This document shows, in pieces, positions 8,243 to 14,713 of a stretch of 64,000 nt of DNA. The notes under the pieces were generated by a model that saw only the letters and a list, made by a program, of their open reading frames with translations, was not told the origin of the DNA and made no database searches. The stretch's first letter is position 1. Each line of letters opens with the position of its first letter. The stretch is from Caryophanales bacterium UBA4682 (GTDB taxonomy: Bacteria > Bacillota_I > Bacilli_A > RFN20 > CAG-288). Position numbers and translations under genes: made by a program. The DNA lies in assembly GCA_002404995.1 (NCBI GenBank), contig DHKY01000001.1, forward strand, positions 1 through 64,000. Direction: 5' to 3'.

Positions 8243-8728
8243 TCAGTCGCCGATTTTCCTTTTCAGGATTTCATCGGTGAAATTCTTCGGCTGAGCCGAT
8301 AACTCAAGAATCAAGAACAGATGCTTTGTCTCCTCCGGTCCTAGAATCTGGAACCAGCCCTTGAAGAGATTGACCAGCTGTTCATGGATCTTCTCAAGAT
8401 AGCGTCCGCCTTTTTCCGTAATGGAAACGAAAACCTGTCTCCGGTTTCCGTTGTCAAGTTCACGGGTGATGAATCCCTTCTTTTCCAATGTACGGAGATT
8501 GGCAGCGACATCTGGGCGGGTAGTCCTCAAGTCCTCAGCAATCACTGAGGGGTGGGATTTATCATGAGACGAGAGATAAACGAGGACACGATAATCGGTT
8601 TCAAACAGACGTGTAAACCTTTCTAATGCCCCGGCATCTCGAATCTTGATCACCAGGTCCCTGAGATGATTGATATCTTGTGTCAATTCCTCTTCGGAAA
8701 GCGGATAATTTTCTTTTGTTTTTGCCAT
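8243..8728 (-). CDS. MarR-family transcriptional regulator
   Basis: A 161-residue winged-helix protein. Residues about 45-115 give the MarR core: FETDYRVLVYLSSHD, the recognition helix region HPSVIAEDLRTTRPDVAANL, LEKKGFIT and the wing RELDNGNRRQVFVSITEKG. It probably represses a small regulon; no ligand can be deduced. The ATG at 8728 has GGAGGAT 9 nt upstream, and a TATAAT lies just before that, which rules out longer upstream starts. The stop precedes recU closely, so the two are likely co-expressed, an uncommon pairing. Confidence 0.88.
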   Translation of the reverse strand: MAKTKENYPLSEEELTQDINHLRDLVIKIRDAGALERFTRLFETDYRVLVYLSSHDKSHPSVIAEDLRTTRPDVAANLRTLEKKGFITRELDNGNRRQVFVSITEKGGRYLEKIHEQLVNLFKGWFQILGPEETKHLFLILELSAQPKNFTDEILKRKIGD

Positions 8729-8758
8729 GCTAATTTCATCCTCCAAATTATTGTCAAC

Positions 8759-8764
8759 ATTATA
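8759..8764 (-). promoter_or_regulatory. -10 box of the marR-recU operon
   Basis: A perfect TATAAT on the minus strand about 30 nt upstream of the marR start; no convincing -35 box. Confidence 0.5.
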
Positions 8765-8786
8765 AAGGGAACAGAAAAAAAACAAA

Positions 8787-8812
8787 AGCGGCATAGGATG
8801 CCCTATGCCGCT
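8787..8812 (-). terminator. Terminator of the nfn operon
   Basis: An 11-bp stem AGCGGCATAGG / CCTATGCCGCT with a 4-nt loop, followed on the minus strand by a long T-rich tract. It lies about 30 nt after the nfnB stop. Confidence 0.85.
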
Positions 8813-8842
8813 CATTTTGTCTTTTTGCTAACTTAAGAAAAC

Positions 8843-10342
8843 CTACTTGGAAAGGTAATCCATGATAGCCTTTGCAGCCTTACGTCCGGCACCCATTGCC
8901 AGAATAACAGTTGCTGCACCGGTGACTGCATCACCGCCGGCAAAGACGCCATCCTTGGTTGTCTCATTGGTTTCTTCATGAACGATAAGACATCCATGTG
9001 GATTCGTCTCAATACCAGGAGTCGTTGCCTTGATCAGAGGATTCGGACTCGTTCCGATAGCGATGATGACACAGTCGCAAGGAATCGTGTAAATCGCTTC
9101 CGGATCTTCTTCGACAGTGACCGGAACCGGGCGACGACGTCCAGAGGCATCCGGTTCTCCGAGTTTCTGTTTCTGAACCTTGATTCCAGTCACGCAGCCA
9201 TAGTTCGGATTGTAATCCGGAGCACGACGGGAAGGAGAACCATTGGTATCATAAATGATTTCAATCGGGTTACGGAGAAGATCGAAAACAACGCCTTCCT
9301 GTTCAGCGTGCTCGATTTCCTCTTTTCGGGCAGGAAGTTCTGCCCTGGAACGACGATAGACACAGGTGGAAGTCTCGGCACCTAGACGAAGAGGAGTACG
9401 GAGAGCATCCCTAGCGACATTTCCGCCTCCGACGACAACAACATGCTTAGCGTGTTCAATCGGAGTCTTGCTGTCTTCCTGATAGGCTTTCCTGAGATTG
9501 ACACGGGTCAGGTATTCATTGGCGGAATAGACGCCCTTTGCATTCTCTCCCGGGATTCCAAGGAAGCGAGGGAGACCGGCACCAGTGCCGACAAAGACAG
9601 CCTCGAAATGATATTCTTTCCTGAGTTCATCAATGGAGAGAACCCGTCCGATAACCCTATCGGTCTTGATTTCAACGCCCCTGCGTTTCAATCCTTCGAT
9701 TTCATTCTGGACAATCGCCTTCGGAAGACGGAATTCAGGAATACCATACCTTAAGACACCGCCGGCAACATGGAGAGCTTCAAAAACAGTGACCTCATAA
9801 CCTGCCTTCGCCAAATCATAGGCACAGGCAAGACCCGAAGGGCCAGAACCGACAACAGCCACTTTATGGCCGTTCTTTTTGATATCTAAGGCAACTGGTT
9901 TGGCATGTTCACGATGGTAGTCAGCAACAAAACGTTCCAGACGTCCGATGCCAACCGACTCACCCATTTTCGGCTTGCCGTTTTCCCTGACGACCTTTCC
10001 GCCTTCGCGGACAGGCCTCTTATGGCGTAAGCATTCCTTCTCGCACTGGCTTTCCTGTGGGCAGACACGTCCGCAGACAGCCGGGAGAGAGGAAGAACGG
10101 GAGATGACTTCATAGGCTTTTTCAAAATCGCCTTTGGCGACTTCGGCAATGAATCCAGGGATATCGATATGAACCGGGCAAAGCGGGACACAGCCAGGGT
10201 TCTTGCACTGCCTGCAGCGTTTTGCTTCATCGATAGCCATTTCCTGAGTATAACCGATGGCAACTTCCTGGAAATTATGGCGACGGACTTCCGGAGCCTG
10301 AGAAGGCCTAGGATTCTTCGTGCTTCTCCTATTGAACGGCAT
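8843..10342 (-). CDS. nfnB: NfnB-type large subunit of NADH-dependent ferredoxin:NADP oxidoreductase (GltD-like)
   Basis: A 499-residue flavoprotein of the glutamate-synthase small-subunit family. The N-terminus has the Cys-rich [4Fe-4S] region (CRQCKNPGCVPLCPVHIDIP and CGRVCPQESQCEKEC), followed by two dinucleotide-binding folds (VAVVGSGPSGLACAYDLAKAG for FAD, VVVVGGGNVARDA for NADPH) and GTSPNPLI. Alone it could be called GltD, but there is no glutamate synthase large subunit here, and the gene directly follows an NfnA/DHOD-K-like subunit with a 2-nt gap. That arrangement is typical of NfnAB, which couples NADH and reduced ferredoxin oxidation to NADP reduction by electron bifurcation. A SudAB-type sulfide dehydrogenase is the main alternative. 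Confidence 0.82.
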   Translation of the reverse strand: MPFNRRSTKNPRPSQAPEVRRHNFQEVAIGYTQEMAIDEAKRCRQCKNPGCVPLCPVHIDIPGFIAEVAKGDFEKAYEVISRSSSLPAVCGRVCPQESQCEKECLRHKRPVREGGKVVRENGKPKMGESVGIGRLERFVADYHREHAKPVALDIKKNGHKVAVVGSGPSGLACAYDLAKAGYEVTVFEALHVAGGVLRYGIPEFRLPKAIVQNEIEGLKRRGVEIKTDRVIGRVLSIDELRKEYHFEAVFVGTGAGLPRFLGIPGENAKGVYSANEYLTRVNLRKAYQEDSKTPIEHAKHVVVVGGGNVARDALRTPLRLGAETSTCVYRRSRAELPARKEEIEHAEQEGVVFDLLRNPIEIIYDTNGSPSRRAPDYNPNYGCVTGIKVQKQKLGEPDASGRRRPVPVTVEEDPEAIYTIPCDCVIIAIGTSPNPLIKATTPGIETNPHGCLIVHEETNETTKDGVFAGGDAVTGAATVILAMGAGRKAAKAIMDYLSK

Positions 10343-10344
10343 AA

Positions 10345-11196
10345 CTATTTTCCCTCCTTAACCAGGTTGCACTCTTTTTCATAGGCTTTGTGTTCCCAGC
10401 CCTGGTACCTGGTGTTACGTTCCCTTGCAGAATCGAAATCGACTTCCCAACCATCGAAGTCCGGTCCATCAACGCAAGCGAATTTCCTCTTGCCTCCGAC
10501 CCTGACACGGCAGCATCCGCACCTTCCGGTGCCATCGATCCTGATTGGGTTCCTAGAGACAACAGTCTTAATATTGTATTTTTTGGTTAGAATGGCGATG
10601 TTCTTCCTCCTGACGATAGGTCCGATTGCAATGACTTCATCGAACTGGTTGCCTTCTTTCTGACGGCGGAGGATTTCCTTTTCGAGTCCCTGAGTGACAA
10701 AACCTTTTTCGCCCCACGTTCCATCATCACTCCTCTTGACGAAAATCGAAGAGCAGTCCTCGAAGTCCTTTTCAAGGATAACTAAATCCTTGTTGCGGAA
10801 ACCGGCAATCGAAGTGACTTCTGCACCGATTTCATGAAGCTTATAGGCCAACGGATAAGCGATAGCGCAACCGGCGCCTCCGCCAACGATTGCGACATGC
10901 TTAAGTCCTTCAAGCTCGCTTGGGCGTCCTAAAGGTCCGACGAAGTCGGCAATGTAGTCGCCTTCCTTCTTCTGAGCCAGCTCTAAGGTTCCAGCACCGA
11001 CAATCTGATAGATAATCGTCACTGTTCCTTTCTCTGGATCTTCTCCAGCAACCGTGAAAGGAAGACGCTCGCTATCCTCGTTGGCACGGACAATGACAAA
11101 CTGTCCAGGCTGTGCCTTCTTGGCAACGAAAGGAGCTTCCACAGAAATACGGACGATGGTGGGATTGAGGTCATCTCGCTTTACAATTTTGAACAT
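10345..11196 (-). CDS. nfnA: NfnA-type small subunit (FAD and [2Fe-2S] oxidoreductase)
   Basis: A 283-residue protein of the ferredoxin-NADP reductase-like superfamily related to the dihydroorotate dehydrogenase electron-transfer subunit. The FAD-binding region includes ERLPFTVAG; the NAD-binding fold shows HVAIVGGGAGCAIAYPLA; and the C-terminal GTGRCGCCRVRVGGKRKFAC supplies the Cys ligands of a [2Fe-2S] cluster, followed by VDGPDFDGW. It would receive electrons from NADH and pass them to NfnB. The ATG follows GGAGGTAAT, and nfnB starts 2 nt after its stop. Confidence 0.85.
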   Translation of the reverse strand: MFKIVKRDDLNPTIVRISVEAPFVAKKAQPGQFVIVRANEDSERLPFTVAGEDPEKGTVTIIYQIVGAGTLELAQKKEGDYIADFVGPLGRPSELEGLKHVAIVGGGAGCAIAYPLAYKLHEIGAEVTSIAGFRNKDLVILEKDFEDCSSIFVKRSDDGTWGEKGFVTQGLEKEILRRQKEGNQFDEVIAIGPIVRRKNIAILTKKYNIKTVVSRNPIRIDGTGRCGCCRVRVGGKRKFACVDGPDFDGWEVDFDSARERNTRYQGWEHKAYEKECNLVKEGK

Positions 11197-11226
11197 ATTA
11201 CCTCCAACATGTTGTGCACGAAAACT

Positions 11227-11232
11227 ATTGTA
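11227..11232 (-). promoter_or_regulatory. -10 box of nfnAB
   Basis: TACAAT on the minus strand about 30 nt before the start codon; no good -35 box. A 10-bp palindrome CAACATGTTG (11205-11214) lies between it and the ribosome-binding site and could bind a regulator. Confidence 0.4.
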
Positions 11233-11373
11233 ACCCTTTTCTTTTCCTCATTTCTACCCTTTCCCGAAATGAATTTCTGCTCTCGGAAAATCAGAAAGCA
11301 TAAATTGATGATGGTTCGCATTCTTTTTTCCTTTTTTCTATAAAAAAGCAATGAAGAGATACCGGAAAGAGTG

Positions 11374-11379
11374 TATAAT
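11374..11379 (+). promoter_or_regulatory. -10 box of gpsB
   Basis: A perfect TATAAT 20 nt before the start codon, followed by AGGAGA (11387-11392) as ribosome-binding site. Confidence 0.6.
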
Positions 11380-11398
11380 TTGTTTCAGGAGAAAATGT

Positions 11399-11761
11399 AT
11401 GGCACTGAAGCTCATTCTTGACGCAAACAAAATCTATCACAAGGAATTCCAAGGCACAAAGCCGGGATACGATGCTTTGCAGGTAGATACCTTCCTAGAC
11501 TTTGTTATCCGTGACTATCAGTCGGTGGATAATTTTGTCAAGGAAACAGAGCAGAAAGAAAAAGAGCTCAATGATAAAATCGATTTTCTGAACAGCAAGC
11601 TCAGGAATGTCGAAGCAGAGAATGAAACATTAAAGGCAAAGTTCGGTAATATCCAGCCTGACAATGTGCTTTCTCTGAACAACTTAGAACTTGTGAAACG
11701 CATCTCCAAATACGAAGAGGCGTTAAAGAAAGCCGGCATTGATCCTAAGACGATCAGTTAA
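11399..11761 (+). CDS. gpsB: GpsB/DivIVA-domain cell-cycle protein
   Basis: A 120-residue protein. Residues 1-55 show the DivIVA/GpsB membrane-binding coiled-coil start (ALKLILDANKIYHKEFQGTK, GYDALQVDTFLDFVI). A second coiled coil and a short C-terminal domain follow (NLELVKRISKYEEALKKAG). GpsB links the division machinery to penicillin-binding proteins at the inner membrane face. The start at 11399 is preferred because it follows both the -10 box and AGGAGA. RNase P RNA follows at once, as in the Bacillus gpsB-rnpB locus, which supports GpsB over DivIVA. Confidence 0.87.
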   Translation: MALKLILDANKIYHKEFQGTKPGYDALQVDTFLDFVIRDYQSVDNFVKETEQKEKELNDKIDFLNSKLRNVEAENETLKAKFGNIQPDNVLSLNNLELVKRISKYEEALKKAGIDPKTIS

Positions 11762-11774
11762 TCATCGTCGTTCA

Positions 11775-12134
11775 TATTCCGGTCCGGATAGCTGCTGGGA
11801 GACTTGCTCTCCTAGAGGAAAGTCCATGCTCGCGCCGTCTGTGATGGCGGCAGTGATTGCGCTAGGTCAATTAATAAGCCTAGGCAGGGAGGAGTCCCTG
11901 ACGGCGGGAGGGAATCTAAACTATGGTTTCCATAGCAGGATGTCCTTCTCTGAAAGCTCCACAGTGACGAATCCTAAGGGAAACCTTAGGGATGAAACGT
12001 TGGAAAGCCCCACAAGCGAGAAACCTAAATTTTGGTAAGGGAAGCCGAAAGAGGGAAACGAACCTTATAGGCAGGCAGAAATGCTTAGATAAATTGCTGT
12101 CCTAGACAAAACATGGCTTACAGGACCGGATACT
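11775..12134 (+). ncRNA. rnpB: RNase P RNA
   Basis: The catalytic RNA that removes 5' leaders from tRNA precursors. Universal elements are present: GAGGAAAGTCCATGCTC (the P4/J3-4 5' half, about 11815-11833) and ACAAAACATGGCTTACAG (about 12107-12124) near the 3' end, which pair to form P4. The ends close in P1, CCGGTCC (11779-11785) with GGACCGG (12123-12129). AGAGGGAAACGAACC and similar A-rich joining regions lie between. The mature ends are approximate. It follows gpsB by about 13 nt. Confidence 0.93.
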
Positions 12135-12167
12135 CATTGATTTCACAAAAAGAAAGGAATCTCTAAA

Positions 12168-12848
12168 ATGAATACACCGAATAAGATTACGACAGCCCGG
12201 ATTATACTTGGGTTTATCAGGATTCTTGTCTTCTCCCTGTCTTTTATTCCTGGCTCTTCAAGCTGGGCACCGAATAGGGTGATTGCAGGTTTCAATAGGG
12301 GATTCTCTTGGATCGATTTAGTCTGTTTTGTCTTATTTATCCTTGCAGCATCCACCGATGCCAGGGACGGAAAAATCGCACGTAAAAGAGGACTTGTCAC
12401 GGATTTAGGCAAATTCTTGGATCCTTTTGCCGACAAATTCCTTGTCGATTCTGCTTTCATCCTTCTTGCCTGCCGTCGTGATTTTGCCGGACACTATCAG
12501 GTTCTTCCCCTTCTTGTTGTCTTATTTGTTGCCCGTGATCTGGCAAGGGACGGTCTTCGTAGGACGGCCGCTGGAAAGGGAAAAATTCTGGCTGCCAATA
12601 TTTACGGAAAGGTCAAGACCGCAATTGAAATGGGCTTGATTCCAGTTCTATTCCTCAATGGTTTCCCCTTCTCACTCCTCAATTTCAATAATGGTCTGGA
12701 TTATTGGAGGAACTACCGTTTCCAATATACCTATATCATCACAAACATTTTCACGGTGATTGCCTTGTTCTTCTCGCTTTTCTCCTTTGTCATCTATGTC
12801 TTGAAAAACAAAGAAGTCCTATCCGAAAAAAACAGCGATGCGAAATAG
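12168..12848 (+). CDS. pgsA: CDP-diacylglycerol-glycerol-3-phosphate 3-phosphatidyltransferase
   Basis: A 226-residue polytopic membrane enzyme that makes phosphatidylglycerol phosphate from CDP-diacylglycerol and glycerol-3-phosphate. The CDP-alcohol phosphotransferase motif DARDGKIAR, then G(x3)D(x3)D in LGKFLDPFADK, is intact (about residues 63-91). Membrane segments follow near 95-125, 140-165 and 180-210. It is slightly longer than usual (about 190 residues) because of a longer N-terminal and central loop. GAAAGGA precedes the ATG. The pgsA-pncC-recA order matches Bacillus. Confidence 0.92.
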   Translation: MNTPNKITTARIILGFIRILVFSLSFIPGSSSWAPNRVIAGFNRGFSWIDLVCFVLFILAASTDARDGKIARKRGLVTDLGKFLDPFADKFLVDSAFILLACRRDFAGHYQVLPLLVVLFVARDLARDGLRRTAAGKGKILAANIYGKVKTAIEMGLIPVLFLNGFPFSLLNFNNGLDYWRNYRFQYTYIITNIFTVIALFFSLFSFVIYVLKNKEVLSEKNSDAK

Positions 12849-12863
12849 AAGGAGTTGAACAGA

Positions 12864-13361
12864 ATGGAAAGAAAAGAGCTCTTAGATGCCTTAAGGCAGC
12901 ATAATGCCCATCTCTGTGCGAGGGAATCCTTGACCGGCGGAAGCTTCTCTGCTGCTTTCACATCAATCCCAGGTGCCAGTAATGTCTTCAACGGAAGTGC
13001 TATCACCTATGTGGATGCCGTAAAGGAAAAATTCGGAGTTGCTCCTTCAACAATTGAAAAACACGGAGCCATCAGCCAGGACTGTGCAAGAGAGAGGGCA
13101 TTGAACGCCTCGCTCTTCTTCAACGCCGAGTGTGCGGTTTCCTTTACCGGCAATGCCGGACCAAGCGCAAGCGAAAACAAACCGGTCGGCTTAGTCTACA
13201 TCGGAGTAAAGGTCTTTGACCATCTCAAGGTATACGAACTCCACTTGGAAGGGGACCGGGATTCTATCCGCAGGCAGTGCGTTGATTTTGGCTTTTCCCA
13301 GAGGAAAAAGAGGCTAGATGAAATTTCTTTGGAAAAAAAGCCTGCTTCAGAACCCATATAA
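12864..13361 (+). CDS. pncC: CinA C-terminal domain protein (nicotinamide-nucleotide amidohydrolase)
   Basis: A 165-residue protein made only of the CinA C-terminal (PncC) domain; the N-terminal pyrophosphatase domain of full CinA is absent. Motifs are ARESLTGGSFSAAFTSIPGA, AITYVDAVKEKFGV and AVSFTGNAGPSASENKPVG. It would deamidate NMN to nicotinate mononucleotide in NAD recycling. I place the start at ATG 12864 (AGAAGGAG 9 nt upstream), not the TTG 9 nt earlier. Co-transcription with recA recalls the competence-linked cinA-recA operon of other Bacillota. Confidence 0.87.
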   Translation: MERKELLDALRQHNAHLCARESLTGGSFSAAFTSIPGASNVFNGSAITYVDAVKEKFGVAPSTIEKHGAISQDCARERALNASLFFNAECAVSFTGNAGPSASENKPVGLVYIGVKVFDHLKVYELHLEGDRDSIRRQCVDFGFSQRKKRLDEISLEKKPASEPI

Positions 13362-13379
13362 AGTAGAGAGGACAAGAAA

Positions 13380-14447
13380 ATGAAAGAAAAGAAACCCTTA
13401 GCCGCTGCCGATACGAACGACATCAATACGGAAAAAGACAAAGCCGTCGATGCAACGATAAAGGAAATCCGCTCTTACTTCAACGACAAAGGAATCATCA
13501 GGAAGAGGGGTGACCAGGAAACCGTCAACGTCGGTGTCATCCCAACTGGTTCCAGGCTGATTGACTCTGCTTTAGGAGTCGGAGGTTATCCAAAGGGCAG
13601 AATCATTGAAATCTATGGTCCAGAGTCCTCTGGTAAGACGACTCTTGCCTTAGAAGCAATTGCTTCCGTGCAGAAGCTCGGCGGAAGAGCTGCTTATATC
13701 GATGCCGAACACGCTATCGATCCGGAATATGCAAAAAGCCTCGGAGTCAATATCGATGATCTTATCCTTTCCCAGCCGGACTATGGCGAACAGGCCAGGG
13801 AAATCACCGACAGGCTCGCAAAGTCCAATGCCATTGACCTCATTGTCGTCGACTCGGTTGCTGCCCTAGTTCCCAAAGCAGAGCTAGAAGGCACTTATGA
13901 GGATTCCTCCGTCGGACTCCAGGCCCGCTTGAGGAGCAAATCCCTCCGTAAGCTCGCAGGCGTCCTTTCCAAGTCGAGCTGTACCATCATCTTCATCAAT
14001 CAGCTCCGTGAGAAAGTCGGTGTCAGGTACGGAAATCCGGAAACCACAACCGGTGGCCGTGCCTTGAAGTTCTACTCTACCATCCGTATCGAAATCCGCC
14101 GTGCCGATGCCATCAAACAAGGTGACAAGGTCATCGGAAACAGGGTCAACGTCAAAATCGTTAAGAATAAGGTCGCTGCTCCTTATCGCAGCTGCAAGGT
14201 CGAGCTGATTTTCGGGCAAGGAATCTCGGCCGAACATGAATTAGCCCAGCTTGCCGTCGACTATGGCTTCATCGAGAAGAGCGGAAGCTGGTTCTCTTAT
14301 CAGGGGGAACGTCTAGGACAGGGGATCAGCGCTGTCTATGACTTCCTCAAGAACAATCCTGAAGCAAAGGAAAAGCTCGAAGAAGACGTCAAGGGCAAAA
14401 GGTCGAACAAGCCTTCTAGCCAAAAAGAAGACCAGGCTCAGGCCTAG
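13380..14447 (+). CDS. recA: RecA recombinase
   Basis: A 355-residue ATP-dependent strand-exchange protein central to recombinational repair, SOS and natural transformation. The Walker A GPESSGKTT, the IDAEHAIDP region, VVDSVAALVPKAE and FINQLREKVG are intact. Two DNA-binding loops differ from the usual sequence: loop 1 reads EDSSVG where GDSHVG/GDSHMG is standard, and loop 2 reads GVRYGNPETTTGG where GVMFGNPETT is usual. The C-terminal tail is acidic and Gln-rich, as in other RecAs. It follows pncC by 18 nt and ends in a terminator. Confidence 0.96.
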   Translation: MKEKKPLAAADTNDINTEKDKAVDATIKEIRSYFNDKGIIRKRGDQETVNVGVIPTGSRLIDSALGVGGYPKGRIIEIYGPESSGKTTLALEAIASVQKLGGRAAYIDAEHAIDPEYAKSLGVNIDDLILSQPDYGEQAREITDRLAKSNAIDLIVVDSVAALVPKAELEGTYEDSSVGLQARLRSKSLRKLAGVLSKSSCTIIFINQLREKVGVRYGNPETTTGGRALKFYSTIRIEIRRADAIKQGDKVIGNRVNVKIVKNKVAAPYRSCKVELIFGQGISAEHELAQLAVDYGFIEKSGSWFSYQGERLGQGISAVYDFLKNNPEAKEKLEEDVKGKRSNKPSSQKEDQAQA

Positions 14448-14468
14448 ATTCTCTTATAGGATTCGTAC

Positions 14469-14498
14469 AGGATGCATATCCTCCGGGTTATGCGTCCT
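14469..14498 (+). terminator. Terminator of the pgsA-pncC-recA operon
   Basis: The hairpin AGGATGCATA / TTATGCGTCCT followed by TTTTTTCGTTTTT, 22 nt after the recA stop. Confidence 0.8.
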
Positions 14499-14514
14499 TT
14501 TTTCGTTTTTCCTA

Positions 14515-14543
14515 TTTAAACAATGCCTCTGATATCTTATAAT
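14515..14543 (+). promoter_or_regulatory. Promoter of the rny-ymdB operon
   Basis: TTTAAA (14515-14520), a 17-bp spacer and a perfect TATAAT (14538-14543). The implied start near 14550 leaves a 5' leader of about 165 nt. Confidence 0.6.
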
Positions 14544-14549
14544 AACTAA

Positions 14550-14713
14550 AGCGCCTTTATTAAAGGGTGCTAAGGAAAAGATTTCCGTAAACTAATCATT
14601 CGTCATTATATTTGTCATTATATTTCGATAGATGTCTTGTTTTTTCAATCTTTTTAACGAGGGGGCTTTGGACATGGCGCCCTTATTAAGCCTATGTCCA
14701 GAAAGGTTTAAAT
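14550..14713 (+). promoter_or_regulatory. Structured 5' leader of rny
   Basis: Two hairpins bracket an A/T-rich middle. The first is GCGCCTTT / AAAGGGTGC (about 14551-14571). The second is TGGACAT...ATGTCCA, with an inner GG/CC and about 13 nt of loop (about 14668-14702), ending close to the ribosome-binding region of rny. The 3' arm AAGGGTGC of hairpin 1 can instead pair with GCGCCCTT in the loop of hairpin 2 (8 bp, one G-U), so two exclusive folds are possible. A regulatory role is inferred. Confidence 0.45.
14602..14625 (+). repeat. Perfect 12-bp tandem duplication in the rny leader
   Basis: GTCATTATATTT occurs twice in immediate succession. It is A/T-rich and unpaired in the predicted hairpins, so it could be a protein or RNase landing site, or simple slippage. 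Confidence 0.7.

Noticed and set aside
11205..11220. CAACATGTTG and GTGCAC upstream of nfnA as a Rex site
   Set aside because: Does not fit the Rex consensus; only a short palindrome, so noted under the promoter and not called.
11739..12038. Open frame of about 99 codons after gpsB
   Set aside because: It lies within RNase P RNA, whose conserved P4 and P1 elements explain the sequence.
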